Assembly: GCF_023078455.1 (NCBI RefSeq) | Contig: NZ_CP095740.1 | Coordinates: 2,344,001 to 2,408,000, forward strand | Reading direction: 5' to 3' | Source: Luteibacter aegosomatis | GTDB taxonomy: Bacteria > Pseudomonadota > Gammaproteobacteria > Xanthomonadales > Rhodanobacteraceae | Length of the DNA: 64,000 nucleotides | Part shown: piece after piece, positions 25,524-34,446 of the stretch | Layout: the number at the start of each line of letters is the position of its first letter | Numbering within the stretch: the first letter of the stretch is position 1 | Position numbers and translations under genes: made by a program | The notes under the pieces: model-generated | Database searches by the model: none | What the model saw: the letters and a program-made list of their open reading frames with translations, nothing else | What the model was told of the DNA's origin: nothing

Positions 25524-25924
25524 TGAACCGACCGCGTGTCATGCTGGTGGAAGACGAATTCCTGATCGCCCACGCCGTAAGCGAATTGCTCGAATCGGCG
25601 GGCGCGACCGTGCTCGGGCCATACCCCTCGATGCAGCCGGCCATGGCCGCGCTCGACGAAGGCATCCCCCCGGATGCGGCCATACTCGACGTGAACCTGG
25701 CCGAGCAACGGGTCTTCGCGCTTGCCGACCGCATGATCGAATTGCGCGTACCCATCGTCTTCACCACCGGATACGACGCATCCACCTTGCCCGAACGCTA
25801 TGCCGGTATCCCTTGCCTGCAGAAGCCGGTTCGCATCGCCCTGGTGCTCGATGCGCTGGGCCTCACCATGCCGCGCTCGGACGAGACGCGGCCATCCAGC
25901 CCTCGCAAGGAGGGGCAGCCATGA
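25523..25924 (+). CDS. Single-domain response regulator, FAT-GUY type
   Basis: 133-aa stand-alone receiver. The acidic pocket is VEDE near residue 9, and the phospho-acceptor is the Asp in A-I-L-D-V-N-L. The beta-4/alpha-4 region reads VPIVFTTGYD with a Lys-Pro later (C-L-Q-K-P-V). The P-x-x-F-x-T-G-Y pattern is the signature of the FAT-GUY subfamily, best known from alphaproteobacterial stress circuits with HWE/HisKA_2 kinases. It overlaps the kinase gene by one base and cheB by four. No output domain, so it likely relays phosphate or acts by protein-protein contact. Confidence 0.85.
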   Translation: MNRPRVMLVEDEFLIAHAVSELLESAGATVLGPYPSMQPAMAALDEGIPPDAAILDVNLAEQRVFALADRMIELRVPIVFTTGYDASTLPERYAGIPCLQKPVRIALVLDALGLTMPRSDETRPSSPRKEGQP

Positions 25925-26934
25925 ACGAACGCGTTTCCCATCGAGACATCGTGGTCGTCGGCGGATCGCTCGGCGCGCCGCAGGCGCTACAGGCGCTCCT
26001 GGCGAGGTTGCCCCCCATGCCCGATGCCGCCATGTTCGTCGTGCTGCACATGCCACCGTACGGCGGCGGCATATCGGCGACGGTACGCATGGCGGCAGCC
26101 CACCATTCGGTGGTGGAGGCACGGCACGGCATGGACATCGAACCGGGTCGCATCTACCTGGCCGTGCCGGATCGCCATCTGATGCTGGAACGGGGCCGCG
26201 TCGTCCTGGGCCGGGGACCGCGCGAGAACCTGTCGAGGCCGTCGATCGACGCCCTGTTCCGTTCCGCCGCGATGCATTACGGGCCGCGGGTCGTCGGCGT
26301 GGTGCTCTCGGGTATGTTGAACGATGGCAGCGCGGGCCTGCATGCCGTGCGAGATTGCGGTGGGGTGACTCTCGTGCAGGATCCCGCCGATGCGTTGGCC
26401 GGCGACATGCCGGCCAACGCCTTGCGGGCCGTCGAGGTCGATGCCTGCGCGCCGGCTTCGCAATTGCCCGAACTGATCGTGCGCTGGGTCCGCGAGCCGG
26501 CGGGGCAGGGGCCGCCGATCCCGGCGGACCTTCGCTTCGAGGTGGATGTCGCCATGGGAGGGCGGTCCGACTCCGATCGCCTCGCGGCGGCCGCGGTACC
26601 GTCGCCCGTCACCTGCCCATCCTGCGGTGGCGTCATGTCCGAAATGAAGGGAGACGGGCCGTTGCGCTACCGCTGCCAGGTGGGGCACGCGATGACCGCC
26701 GACGTGCTCGCCCGTGAGCAGGAAAGTGCCGTGGACGAAGCCCTGCGGGTGGCGTTGCGCATGGTCGAGGAGCGTGCCGAGCTGGTCGCCCGCATGGCGG
26801 CCGATGCGCTCCGTCACCAGCGGCTGGCCATCGCCGAAGGCTATCGCAAGCGCTCGGACGAATATCGACGTCACGCCGAAGCCATCCGAAGGACGGTTCT
26901 CGCATCGATGGAGCGCGATGGAGGCGCCGCCTGA
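25921..26934 (+). CDS. Stand-alone CheB methylesterase-like protein with C-terminal zinc-ribbon-like domain
   Basis: 337 aa; the frame is open far upstream but the ATG at 25921 overlaps the previous stop. Residues 8-190 are a CheB methylesterase domain with the catalytic set preserved: Ser16 (GGSLGAP), His43 (VLHMPP) and Asp135 (GMLNDGSAG). There is no N-terminal receiver. Residues 225-255 contain C-P-S-C-G-G ... R-C-x-x-G-H-A, a probable zinc-binding knuckle, followed by an alpha-helical tail rich in Arg/Glu. Such proteins accompany CheB/CheR-PAS-kinase fusions. The target (a receptor or the partner kinase) is unknown, and no chemoreceptor gene is in the window. Confidence 0.85.
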   Translation: MNERVSHRDIVVVGGSLGAPQALQALLARLPPMPDAAMFVVLHMPPYGGGISATVRMAAAHHSVVEARHGMDIEPGRIYLAVPDRHLMLERGRVVLGRGPRENLSRPSIDALFRSAAMHYGPRVVGVVLSGMLNDGSAGLHAVRDCGGVTLVQDPADALAGDMPANALRAVEVDACAPASQLPELIVRWVREPAGQGPPIPADLRFEVDVAMGGRSDSDRLAAAAVPSPVTCPSCGGVMSEMKGDGPLRYRCQVGHAMTADVLAREQESAVDEALRVALRMVEERAELVARMAADALRHQRLAIAEGYRKRSDEYRRHAEAIRRTVLASMERDGGAA

Positions 26935-26941
26935 CACGCGC

Positions 26942-26967
26942 GGAACGTCGGTGGCGGTTCACGCGTT
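26942..26967 (+). promoter_or_regulatory. Candidate ECF-type promoter (GGAAC-N17-CGTT)
   Basis: GGAAC (26942-26946), 17 bases, then CGTT (26964-26967), ending 39 bases before the chosen ATG of the hybrid kinase. This equals the EcfG general-stress promoter consensus of alphaproteobacteria. A nine-base pattern is expected about once by chance in 64 kb on two strands with two allowed spacings, so only the position makes it notable. Confidence 0.35.
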
Positions 26968-27006
26968 ATGCTAACGGGCGTCCCCAAAGCATCATGTCAG
27001 GTATTC

Positions 27007-30000
27007 ATGAGCCCAACCCTGTCCTCGGACGATTTCGCAAGCCCCGCGCTTCCCCTGGTCCTGGCGATCGGCACGAGCGGGACCGACGATGCTCAGCTCG
27101 CGCAGCTCGTCGCGGCGCTGCCCGCGTCCGACGAACTCGCCGTGGTGCTGGTGCTGCGCAACCGCATGGCATTCAACCTGCCGCGTTTTCGGCAGTTGCT
27201 GGGCGAACGTGCCGACCAGCTTCATCCGGCGGTGGACAATGAGCCGTTGTGCGGAAGCCGGTGCTACTTCGTGCCCCCGGACGTCCTGGCCACCCTGGAC
27301 AACGGCAGGTTCCATCTCGTGGGCACCGGTGGCGTCATGGCGCGTGGAACGATCGATACGCTCTTCGTCTCCATGGCGAAGGACCTCCAGGGCCACGCCA
27401 TCGGCGCGGTGCTTGGCGACACCGGTGGCGAGGGCACGCTCGGCATCGTCGCCCTGAAGGAGGCCGGCGGCCTTACCCTCGCCGTGACCGGCGACGACCC
27501 CGATGATGCGCGATTGGTGCATTCGGGAAGCCCGGCGGCGTTGGCCGACGAGATTCTCGACGTCGAAGCCTTCGCGCGGCGCGTCGCTTCCTACGTGGCG
27601 CAGCGCAAGCTGGGTCCCGGGGACGAGGACGATCCCGAACGCCTGAACCAGGTTGCCGTGATCCTGCGTAACCATACGGGTCACGATTTCCATGGCTACA
27701 AGCGCGCCACCTTCGCGCGGCGCGTGGAGCGCCGCATGCAAGTGGTGCAGGCGCCCACGCTGGCGGCCTACGTCGACGTGCTGAGGGCGAAGCCGGACGA
27801 GGCGCAGCAACTCTTCAACGACCTGCTCATCGGCGTGACGCAGTTCTTCCGTGATACCCGCGAATTCGAATTCCTCGAATCGCATGTGGTTCCCAAGCTT
27901 TTCGCGGGCAAGAACCGCAGCGATACCCTGAGGATCTGGGTGCTGGGTTGCTCCACCGGCGAGGAGGCCTATTCGCTGGCGATCCTGCTGCGCGAGTACG
28001 CCAGCACGCTCGAAACGCCGCCGCACATCCAGATCTTCGCCAGCGACATCGACGGCCGGGGGCTCGCCGTGGCGCGCGTCGGCCGGTATCCGCCCTCGAT
28101 CGCCGATGACGTGGGGCCCGGACGCCTCGAGCGCTGGTTCACCAAGGAGGGCGAGACGTATTCGATATCGAAGGAACTTCGCGAGATGTGCGTGTTCTCC
28201 CAGCACAGCATCGTGAAGGATCCCCCGTTCTCTCGACTGGATCTTATTTCCTGTCGCAACCTTCTGATCTACCTGGACAACGACCTCCAGGACCAGATCA
28301 TCCCCGTGTTCCATTTCGCCCTGAAGCCAGGTGGCTACCTGTTCCTGGGCAATTCGGAAAACGTGTCTCGCCATACCCGGCTCTTTGCCCCCGTGGAGCG
28401 AAGCTACCGCATCTTCCAGAAGGTGGATGCCGGTACGCGGCTGGCCGGCGAGCTTCGCGTGCCGGAGTCGGCGCCCCAGGCGCCCCCGTATGTGGAGCTT
28501 CCACGCGCCCGCGTTCCGAACATGGGCCTCATGAGGCTGGGCGAGCGCATCGCCGAGCGCCATGCGCCCGCCTACGCCATCGTCGACATGAATCACGAGG
28601 TGCTGCATTTTTCCGCGCAGGCCGGCCGATACGTCCATCCCGGCGGCGGCACGCCCACGTTGAACCTGCTCAACCTCGTGCATCGCGATCTTCGACTCGA
28701 CCTGCGGGCGGCGCTTGGTCGCGCCGCGATGGAAGATCGCACCATCCGTCTCGACGGTTTGCCGATGACCGAGGGCGGCGAGCGCCAGCTGGTCGATCTC
28801 ATCGTCGAACCGACGTCCGCCACGGCGTCGGGTGAGCGTGGTTTCGTCGTGCTGTTCAAGGAAGGGACGCCGGTTGCGCCCCCGGCCGAGACCGCGGATT
28901 CGGGCGACGCCCACGAAGAGCGCATACAGGCGTTGGACGCCGAGCTTCGCGTCACGCGCGAGCGCCTCCAGGCGATGATCGAGGAACTGGAAAGCGCCAA
29001 CGAGGAGCTGAAGGCTTCCAACGAGGAATACCAGTCGCTCAACGAAGAGTTGCAGAGTTCCAACGAGGAGCTGGAAACCTCCAAGGAGGAGCTCCAGTCG
29101 GTGAACGAGGAAGTGACCACCGTCAACGGGGAGCTGGCCCATCGCGTGCAGGAGCTCGCCCACGCCAACAGCGACCTGAAAAACCTGCTGGAAAGTACCC
29201 GCATCGCCACGGTGTTCCTCGACAACGAGCTGCGCATCACCAACTTCACCCCGGCCGTCGCGGAGATCGTTCCGCTGGTGGAAACCGACATCCATCGACC
29301 GATCAGCCACATACGCCTCAAGGTGGCGTACGACGAGCTGCATTACGACGTGCGCAAGGTGATCCGGACCCTGGTGACCGTGGACAGGGAAGTGGAAAAC
29401 CCCGAAACCCAGGCGCGCTATATCGTTCGCGTGCTGCCGTATCGAAGCGTCGACAACTACATCGGCGGCGCCGTGGTGACGTTCCACGACGTCACCCCGC
29501 TATCCCGTGCCGAACGTGCCTTGCGTGAAAGCGAACAACGCCTTCGTACGCTCATGGAAGGCATTCCGCAGTTGGTCTGGCGTGCCGTGGACGGTGGCCA
29601 ATGGACCTGGTCCAGTCCGCAGTGGTCCGCGTTCACCGGGCAGACGGCAGAAGAAAGCGTCGGCATGGGGTGGCTGGACGCGATCCATCCCGACGATCGC
29701 GAGAATACGTCACGTGCGTGGAGCGACGCGGCCGACGCCGGGTTCATCAACATCGAACACCGTATCCGTGCGAAGGACGGCGCGTATCGCTGGTTTCATA
29801 CGCGCAGCCGGCCGGTGCACGACGAACGGCACCGCATCGTCGAGTGGCTCGGCACGTCCACCGACGTGGACGACCTGCGCACGCTGCAGGAAGAACAGCG
29901 GGTGATGGTCTCCGAGTTGCAGCATCGCACCCGCAACCTCATCTCGGTGGTGCAGTCGATCGCCATGCAGACCACCCGGGAGGCCGAATCCGTCGATCTT

Positions 30001-30513
30001 TTCCGAACGCTGTTCGACGATCGCCTGGGCGCGCTGTCGCGCGTGCAAGGCGTGCTGTCGCAGTCGGAAGCCGATCCGATCACCGTGGGTGACCTGATCT
30101 TGCTCGAACTGGATGCGTTGGCGAGCGGCGGAGGCCGGGAGCGGATCCGGCTGGAGGGGCCTGATGTCCGCCTGCGCAAATCCGCGGTGCAGACCCTGTC
30201 CCTTGCCTTGCACGAGCTCGCCACCAACGCGCGCAAATATGGCGCACTCGCTGCGGAAGACGGCCACATCTCGGTGACATGGCGGAAGACCGTCGAAGAC
30301 GGTGAGCAGCGACTCGTGCTGGAGTGGCTGGAGCGTGGCGTCTCGCCCGATGCGTGGTCCGGCAATCGCGGAACCGGTTACGGCCGCACCCTGATCGAAC
30401 ACGCCTTGCCATATACGCTTGGCGCACGTACCGAGTTCCATCTGGATACGGACGGCCTGCGTTGCGTGGTGGATCTTCCGCTCGATCGCCGCGACGCGTC
30501 GTCCGGGTCCTGA
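27007..30513 (+). CDS. CheB/CheR-PAS-HWE hybrid histidine kinase
   Basis: 1168 aa from the ATG at 27007; an ATG 13 codons earlier would lie at the candidate promoter. Domain order: degenerate CheB (about 15-190; the Ser and His of the active site are missing, GTSGTDD and VLRNRMAF, but LGDTGGEGT keeps the Asp); CheR (210-475; SAM motif GCSTGEEAYS 314-323, ISCRNLLIY); PAS-like region (515-625); coiled coil of S-N-E-E-L repeats (635-725); PAS (730-830); PAS_3 (840-960); HWE kinase with His973 in E-L-Q-H-R-T-R-N and the N-box ALHELATNARKYGAL. Soluble. It likely couples methylation chemistry to a phosphorelay with the FAT-GUY receiver upstream. The gene ends inside a strong hairpin. Confidence 0.9.
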   Translation: MSPTLSSDDFASPALPLVLAIGTSGTDDAQLAQLVAALPASDELAVVLVLRNRMAFNLPRFRQLLGERADQLHPAVDNEPLCGSRCYFVPPDVLATLDNGRFHLVGTGGVMARGTIDTLFVSMAKDLQGHAIGAVLGDTGGEGTLGIVALKEAGGLTLAVTGDDPDDARLVHSGSPAALADEILDVEAFARRVASYVAQRKLGPGDEDDPERLNQVAVILRNHTGHDFHGYKRATFARRVERRMQVVQAPTLAAYVDVLRAKPDEAQQLFNDLLIGVTQFFRDTREFEFLESHVVPKLFAGKNRSDTLRIWVLGCSTGEEAYSLAILLREYASTLETPPHIQIFASDIDGRGLAVARVGRYPPSIADDVGPGRLERWFTKEGETYSISKELREMCVFSQHSIVKDPPFSRLDLISCRNLLIYLDNDLQDQIIPVFHFALKPGGYLFLGNSENVSRHTRLFAPVERSYRIFQKVDAGTRLAGELRVPESAPQAPPYVELPRARVPNMGLMRLGERIAERHAPAYAIVDMNHEVLHFSAQAGRYVHPGGGTPTLNLLNLVHRDLRLDLRAALGRAAMEDRTIRLDGLPMTEGGERQLVDLIVEPTSATASGERGFVVLFKEGTPVAPPAETADSGDAHEERIQALDAELRVTRERLQAMIEELESANEELKASNEEYQSLNEELQSSNEELETSKEELQSVNEEVTTVNGELAHRVQELAHANSDLKNLLESTRIATVFLDNELRITNFTPAVAEIVPLVETDIHRPISHIRLKVAYDELHYDVRKVIRTLVTVDREVENPETQARYIVRVLPYRSVDNYIGGAVVTFHDVTPLSRAERALRESEQRLRTLMEGIPQLVWRAVDGGQWTWSSPQWSAFTGQTAEESVGMGWLDAIHPDDRENTSRAWSDAADAGFINIEHRIRAKDGAYRWFHTRSRPVHDERHRIVEWLGTSTDVDDLRTLQEEQRVMVSELQHRTRNLISVVQSIAMQTTREAESVDLFRTLFDDRLGALSRVQGVLSQSEADPITVGDLILLELDALASGGGRERIRLEGPDVRLRKSAVQTLSLALHELATNARKYGALAAEDGHISVTWRKTVEDGEQRLVLEWLERGVSPDAWSGNRGTGYGRTLIEHALPYTLGARTEFHLDTDGLRCVVDLPLDRRDASSGS

Positions 30514-30525
30514 CGACGCGTCGCG
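30490..30525 (+). terminator. Hairpin spanning the hybrid-kinase stop codon
   Basis: A perfect 14-bp stem (30490-30503, CGCGACGCGTCGTC, with 30512-30525) encloses an eight-base loop whose last base starts the TGA. No T-tract follows. It is likely a transcript-end or stability element between convergent genes. Confidence 0.55.
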
Positions 30526-30537
30526 GCGCGCGGGGGC

Positions 30538-31422
30538 CTACTTGGGTGGCGGCTGGCTGCCCAGGTCCGCACCCGTGATGGGGTCGGCGGAAGGATCGGA
30601 CGCGAGCCGCGTGCCGAATGCCTTCACCGCCTTCTTCTCCGCCGCCGACAGGCCGACCTCGGCATGGCCGTCGCCGCCATCCACCGGCAGGGCGTTCTCG
30701 TCGGGAACGATCACTTCCGAAAAGCCGGTGCCTTCACACCACGGTCCCGTGGTGTCGCCTTCGCCACGCGAGGTATTGACGTATACGTCGGCGAAGCGCG
30801 GATCGCCCGGCAACTTGCCCGGCGGGAAGCTGCGATCCATGGAATACAGGGCCTTCTCGAACGATTTCTGATGCGAGATCTCGCGGGTCATCAGGAAGGT
30901 GAGGGCATCGCGCACGCCGGGATCGGCGGTAACGTTGATGAGCCGCTCGTAGACGATCTTCGCCCGGGCCTCGGCGGCGATGTTGGAACGAAGATCGGCC
31001 GTGGGTTCGCCGATGCTGTCGATGTAACCCGCGTTCCACAACTGCCCGCCCGAATTGATCAGCGCCGGTCCGCCGCCATACAGCACCTGCGTGACATGGC
31101 TGTCGTTTCCGGCGCCCTGCAAGGCTCGGAACGCTTCGGCCTGCTCATCGATGCCTTCGGCCAGGCGCCCCTTGGCACCGCGATTGAGCATGGCGACGAT
31201 CGACCCGATGACCTCCAGGTGGGAGAGCTCTTCGGTGGCGATGTCCAGCAGCATGTCCTTGCGGCCCGGATCCTCCTCGGCCAGCGCCTGGGTGAAGTAA
31301 CGCATGGCCGCGGCGAGTTCGCCTTGCGGGCCGCCGAACTGCTCGAGCATGAGATTGGCGAGCGCCGGATTGCACTCGTCGACGCGCACCGTGTATTGCA
31401 GCCGCTTGTTGTGGTTGAACAT
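30538..31422 (-). CDS. Manganese catalase
   Basis: 294-aa non-haem dimanganese catalase (KatN type) that converts hydrogen peroxide to water and oxygen. Start ATG at 31422 with AAGGAG eight bases upstream. The four-helix ferritin-like core shows the metal ligands: Glu in QGELAAAMRYF, Glu and His in ATEELSHLEVIG, Glu in NIAAEARAKIVYERL, and Glu/His in MTREISHQKSFEKAL. The C-terminal tail is proline- and glycine-rich, as usual. It stands alone, divergent from a zinc dehydrogenase gene. Cytoplasmic, expected to be stress or stationary-phase expressed. Confidence 0.93.
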   Translation of the reverse strand: MFNHNKRLQYTVRVDECNPALANLMLEQFGGPQGELAAAMRYFTQALAEEDPGRKDMLLDIATEELSHLEVIGSIVAMLNRGAKGRLAEGIDEQAEAFRALQGAGNDSHVTQVLYGGGPALINSGGQLWNAGYIDSIGEPTADLRSNIAAEARAKIVYERLINVTADPGVRDALTFLMTREISHQKSFEKALYSMDRSFPPGKLPGDPRFADVYVNTSRGEGDTTGPWCEGTGFSEVIVPDENALPVDGGDGHAEVGLSAAEKKAVKAFGTRLASDPSADPITGADLGSQPPPK

Positions 31423-31617
31423 CGGTCGCTCCTTGTGTGGGGAGCGACCAGTCTGTCGCCGCAAACGTTGCCTGCGGGGGCAGCGCGCGTGACGAGGCCT
31501 CCACGGGCGTGAACGGCCATGGCGATTCAGCAACGTGAGTCGGCCTTCGCCGAATGTTGGCACGTGTTTTCCGGGCGGATGGGAACCTCGAACGACGTTC
31601 CGTCACGGAGACATCCC

Positions 31618-32811
31618 TTGAAAGCCATCGTATTCCATGCCCTCGGCGACATCCGTCTCGACGAGGTATCCGAGCCCACCATCGAGAGCGATACCGACGC
31701 CGTCGTGCGCCTGACGCGCTCCGCGATCTGCGGGACGGATCTCCATTTCATACGCGGTACCATGGCAGGCGTGGAGCCGGGAACGATCCTCGGACACGAA
31801 GGCGTGGGCATCGTCGAATCGCTCGGCGACGGCGTACGAAACTTCAAGGTGGGCGATCGCGTGGTGGTTCCCTCGACGATCGGCTGCGGCTACTGCTCCT
31901 ATTGCCGCGCGGGCTACTACGCGCAATGCGACAACGCCAATCCGAACGGCCCCGGCACGGCCTTCTACGGCGGCCCGAAGGAGGCCGGCGGCCTGCATGG
32001 CATGCAGGCGGAGAAGGTGCGCGTGCCGTTCGCCAACGTGAACCTGGTCAAGCTGCCCGAGGAGGTGAGCGACGACGAAGCCATCCTCATTTCCGATATC
32101 TTTCCCACGGGGTACTTCGGTGCCGACATGGCCGGCATCAAGCCGGGCCACACCGTCGCGGTCTTCGGATGCGGGCCGGTGGGGCAGTTCGCCATCGCAT
32201 CGGCGAAGCTGTTCGGGGCCGGCAGGGTGTTCGCGGTCGACAGGCATGCCGATCGCCTCGACATGGCCAGGGAGCAGGGCGCGGAAACGGTCGATTTCTC
32301 CAAGGAGGATCCCGTGGAGACCATCAAGCGTCTTACCGGGGGCATCGGTGCGGATAGCGTGATCGATGCCGTCGGCGTGGATGCCGAGATGCCGCATTCC
32401 GGGCCCGCGGAGGCGTCGAAGGCCGCCGGGTCGGCAAAGGACGCATCGCCGTCCGCTCGCGACGAAGGCGACGCGTGGCGTGCCGGCGACGGCCCCGCGC
32501 AGGCGCTGACATGGGCCGTGGACGCCGTGGCGAAGGCGGGAACGATATCGATCATCGGCGTCTATCCGCCCAGCGATACGATGTTTCCCATCGGCGCCGC
32601 GATGAACAAGAACCTGACCGTGCGCATGGGTAACTGCAACCACCGCAAGTACGTTCCCATGCTGGTCGAGTTGGTCCGTTCCGGGCAGATGGTGCCTACG
32701 AAGATCCTTACCCAGCGCGAGCCGATGGGCCATGCGATCGAGGCGTACGAGCGCTTCGATCATCGCCAGCCAGGGTGGATCAAGGTGGAACTGGAGCCGT
32801 CGTCGTCCTGA
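31618..32811 (+). CDS. Zinc-dependent alcohol/formaldehyde dehydrogenase-like protein
   Basis: 397-aa MDR dehydrogenase. A TTG at 31618 preceded by GGAG is the best start (LKAIVFHALGDIRLDEV); the upstream extension is noncoding. Catalytic zinc ligands are Cys in AICGTDLH, the His-Glu of GHEGVG and a later acidic residue. The structural-zinc lobe has four Cys (IGCGYCSYCRAGYYAQC). The cofactor site is VAVFGCGPVGQFA with VDRHADR, suggesting NAD. About 40 Ala/Ser/Asp-rich residues are inserted around AEMPHSGPAEASKAAG, as in glutathione-independent formaldehyde dehydrogenase-like proteins. The substrate is unproven. A hairpin spans the stop codon. Confidence 0.85.
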   Translation: MKAIVFHALGDIRLDEVSEPTIESDTDAVVRLTRSAICGTDLHFIRGTMAGVEPGTILGHEGVGIVESLGDGVRNFKVGDRVVVPSTIGCGYCSYCRAGYYAQCDNANPNGPGTAFYGGPKEAGGLHGMQAEKVRVPFANVNLVKLPEEVSDDEAILISDIFPTGYFGADMAGIKPGHTVAVFGCGPVGQFAIASAKLFGAGRVFAVDRHADRLDMAREQGAETVDFSKEDPVETIKRLTGGIGADSVIDAVGVDAEMPHSGPAEASKAAGSAKDASPSARDEGDAWRAGDGPAQALTWAVDAVAKAGTISIIGVYPPSDTMFPIGAAMNKNLTVRMGNCNHRKYVPMLVELVRSGQMVPTKILTQREPMGHAIEAYERFDHRQPGWIKVELEPSSS

Positions 32812-32819
32812 CGACGGCT
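32795..32819 (+). terminator. Hairpin spanning the dehydrogenase stop codon
   Basis: AGCCGTCGTC (32795-32804) pairs with GACGACGGCT (32810-32819) around a five-base loop; the TGA lies at the loop edge. No T-tract. It separates this gene from the convergent DUF4142 gene. Confidence 0.5.
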
Positions 32820-32836
32820 ACGTGCGACGCGGCGGT

Positions 32837-33370
32837 TTACGGAGCGGCGTTGGTCGCCGCTTCCTTGCCAGGCAGCTTCTTCGCCATCTCGAGGTGATGC
32901 TTCAGCGTCGGGAGCGTCTCGGTCGCGAAGGCCTTCAGGTCGCTGTCCTCGCCCTGTTTCGATTCCTTCTCGAACAAAGCGACCGCCTTCTGGTGGTCGG
33001 CGACCATCTTGGTGGCGAACGCCTGGTCGAAATCGGCGGACTTCAGTTGCCCCAGTCGTTCGATCGCCTTGGAGTCTTCCGCGGACGGGCTGCCGACCGA
33101 GGCGCCTTTCTTCGCGGCGATGGCCGTGAGCTTCTCGTTCGCGGCGGTGTGGTCGGTCACCATCTGGCGGCCGAACGACTGCACGTCGCCTGACTTCCCT
33201 TGGGTGCTGCCCAGCTTGCCCAGCGCGACTTCGGCTGCGCCCGATGCGCCAGCCATCTGAACGAACTGGGCATCGCCCTGCGAGAGCTGGGTGGATGCGG
33301 CCGTTTGGGCGAAGGCCGAGCCGGCGAGAAGCACGGCGCCGAGACCGGAAAGGATGACGTGGCTCTTCAT
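32837..33370 (-). CDS. DUF4142 periplasmic protein
   Basis: 177 aa with a Sec signal (MKSHVILSGLGAVLLAGSAFAQ). The mature domain is a ferritin-like helical bundle of DUF4142 type: FVQMAGASGAAEVALGKLGSTQGKSGDVQSFGRQMVTDHTAANEKL, then FATKMVADHQKAVALFEKES and TLPTLKHHLEMAK. The spaced D-H, D-H and H-H pairs are the conserved features. The start at 33370 is fixed by the signal peptide and a GAGG upstream. Family function is unknown, often linked to envelope stress. Divergent from the M14 peptidase gene. Confidence 0.85.
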   Translation of the reverse strand: MKSHVILSGLGAVLLAGSAFAQTAASTQLSQGDAQFVQMAGASGAAEVALGKLGSTQGKSGDVQSFGRQMVTDHTAANEKLTAIAAKKGASVGSPSAEDSKAIERLGQLKSADFDQAFATKMVADHQKAVALFEKESKQGEDSDLKAFATETLPTLKHHLEMAKKLPGKEAATNAAP

Positions 33371-33518
33371 GGGGACCTCACGAGTCATGAAAGGAGGCCT
33401 GAGCGTGCGTTCGCTGGCGTCGCGGAAAGGTACCGGACGTGGGACGGCGTCTTCACGAGGGTGAAGATCGTTCGCCGGACCCTTAGAATGGCGTTTTTCG
33501 ACGCAAGCGAAGCCTGCC

Positions 33519-34445
33519 ATGAATCCAGCCACGTTCGATCGCATCGGTACCCCCGGCCAGCCTTGGGGAGACGCGGAAAGGCGACAGTGGCGCTCCCGGC
33601 AGGTCAAGCATCGCGACGTCGCGGCCGACGTGCTCGCGCCAGTCGATGCGCTACGCGACCGCTTCGACGTGGAGGAGTACGGCGCCGCGACGTACGACGG
33701 CGTGCGCTATCCGTTCCTGGCGGTACGCAGTCGCGCCTGGCGAGACGATCTCCCCGTGATGGTGGTCACCGGCGGCGTCCACGGTTACGAGACGAGCGGC
33801 GTGCTCGGCGCGCTTCAATTCCTGGCGCGACACGGTCGAGACTACGACGGGCGCGCCAACCTGCTGGTGGTGCCGTGCGTCAGTCCGTGGTCCTACGAGC
33901 GCATCCATCGCTGGAATCCCGACGCCATCGATCCCAACCGCCATTTCCGTGCCGACAGCCCCGCCGCCGAATCGGCGGCACTGGTTCGCCTGCTTTCGCC
34001 GCTGGGCGATCGCGTGCTGATGCATATCGACCTCCACGAGACGACCGACTCGGACGAGACCGAGTTCCGCCCTTCGCTCGCGGCGCGCGACGGCAAGGCG
34101 TATGAGCCGGGCGAAATCCCTGACGGTTTCTACCTGGTCGACGACACCGCGAAACCGCAGCCCGCGTTCCAACAAGCCGTGATCGATGCGGTGTCCAGGG
34201 TCACCCATATCGCGCCCGCCGATGCGAACGGCATGATCATCGGCTCGCCGGTGGTGGCTCCCGGCGTCATCCGGTATCCGCTGAAGCAGCTCGGGCTCTG
34301 CGCTGGCATCACGCCGGCACGCTTCTGCACCACGACCGAGGTCTATCCGGACAGCCCTCGCACGACGCCCCAGGAGTGCAACGATGCGCAGGTAGCCGCC
34401 GTGCGCGCCGCCATCGCGTTCGCCCTGGAGCACGGGGACGACTGA
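33519..34445 (+). CDS. M14-family zinc carboxypeptidase-like protein
   Basis: 308-aa cytoplasmic protein of the M14 metallopeptidase/succinylglutamate desuccinylase superfamily. Zinc ligands are His and Glu in GGVHGYETSG and His in LMHIDLHE. A substrate-carboxylate region is R-x-x-N-P-D-A-I-D-P-N-R-H-F, and the catalytic Glu is in CTTTEVYPDS. There is no signal peptide. It is convergent with the alpha/beta-hydrolase lipoprotein gene, one base between the stops. The true substrate (peptide, N-acyl amino acid) is not deducible. Confidence 0.85.
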   Translation: MNPATFDRIGTPGQPWGDAERRQWRSRQVKHRDVAADVLAPVDALRDRFDVEEYGAATYDGVRYPFLAVRSRAWRDDLPVMVVTGGVHGYETSGVLGALQFLARHGRDYDGRANLLVVPCVSPWSYERIHRWNPDAIDPNRHFRADSPAAESAALVRLLSPLGDRVLMHIDLHETTDSDETEFRPSLAARDGKAYEPGEIPDGFYLVDDTAKPQPAFQQAVIDAVSRVTHIAPADANGMIIGSPVVAPGVIRYPLKQLGLCAGITPARFCTTTEVYPDSPRTTPQECNDAQVAAVRAAIAFALEHGDD

Positions 34446-34446
34446 G

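Noticed and set aside
26992..29487. An 831-codon open frame antisense to the hybrid kinase
   Set aside because: The plus-strand frame encodes clear CheR and PAS domains; the antisense product is His/Arg/Gly-rich shadow sequence.
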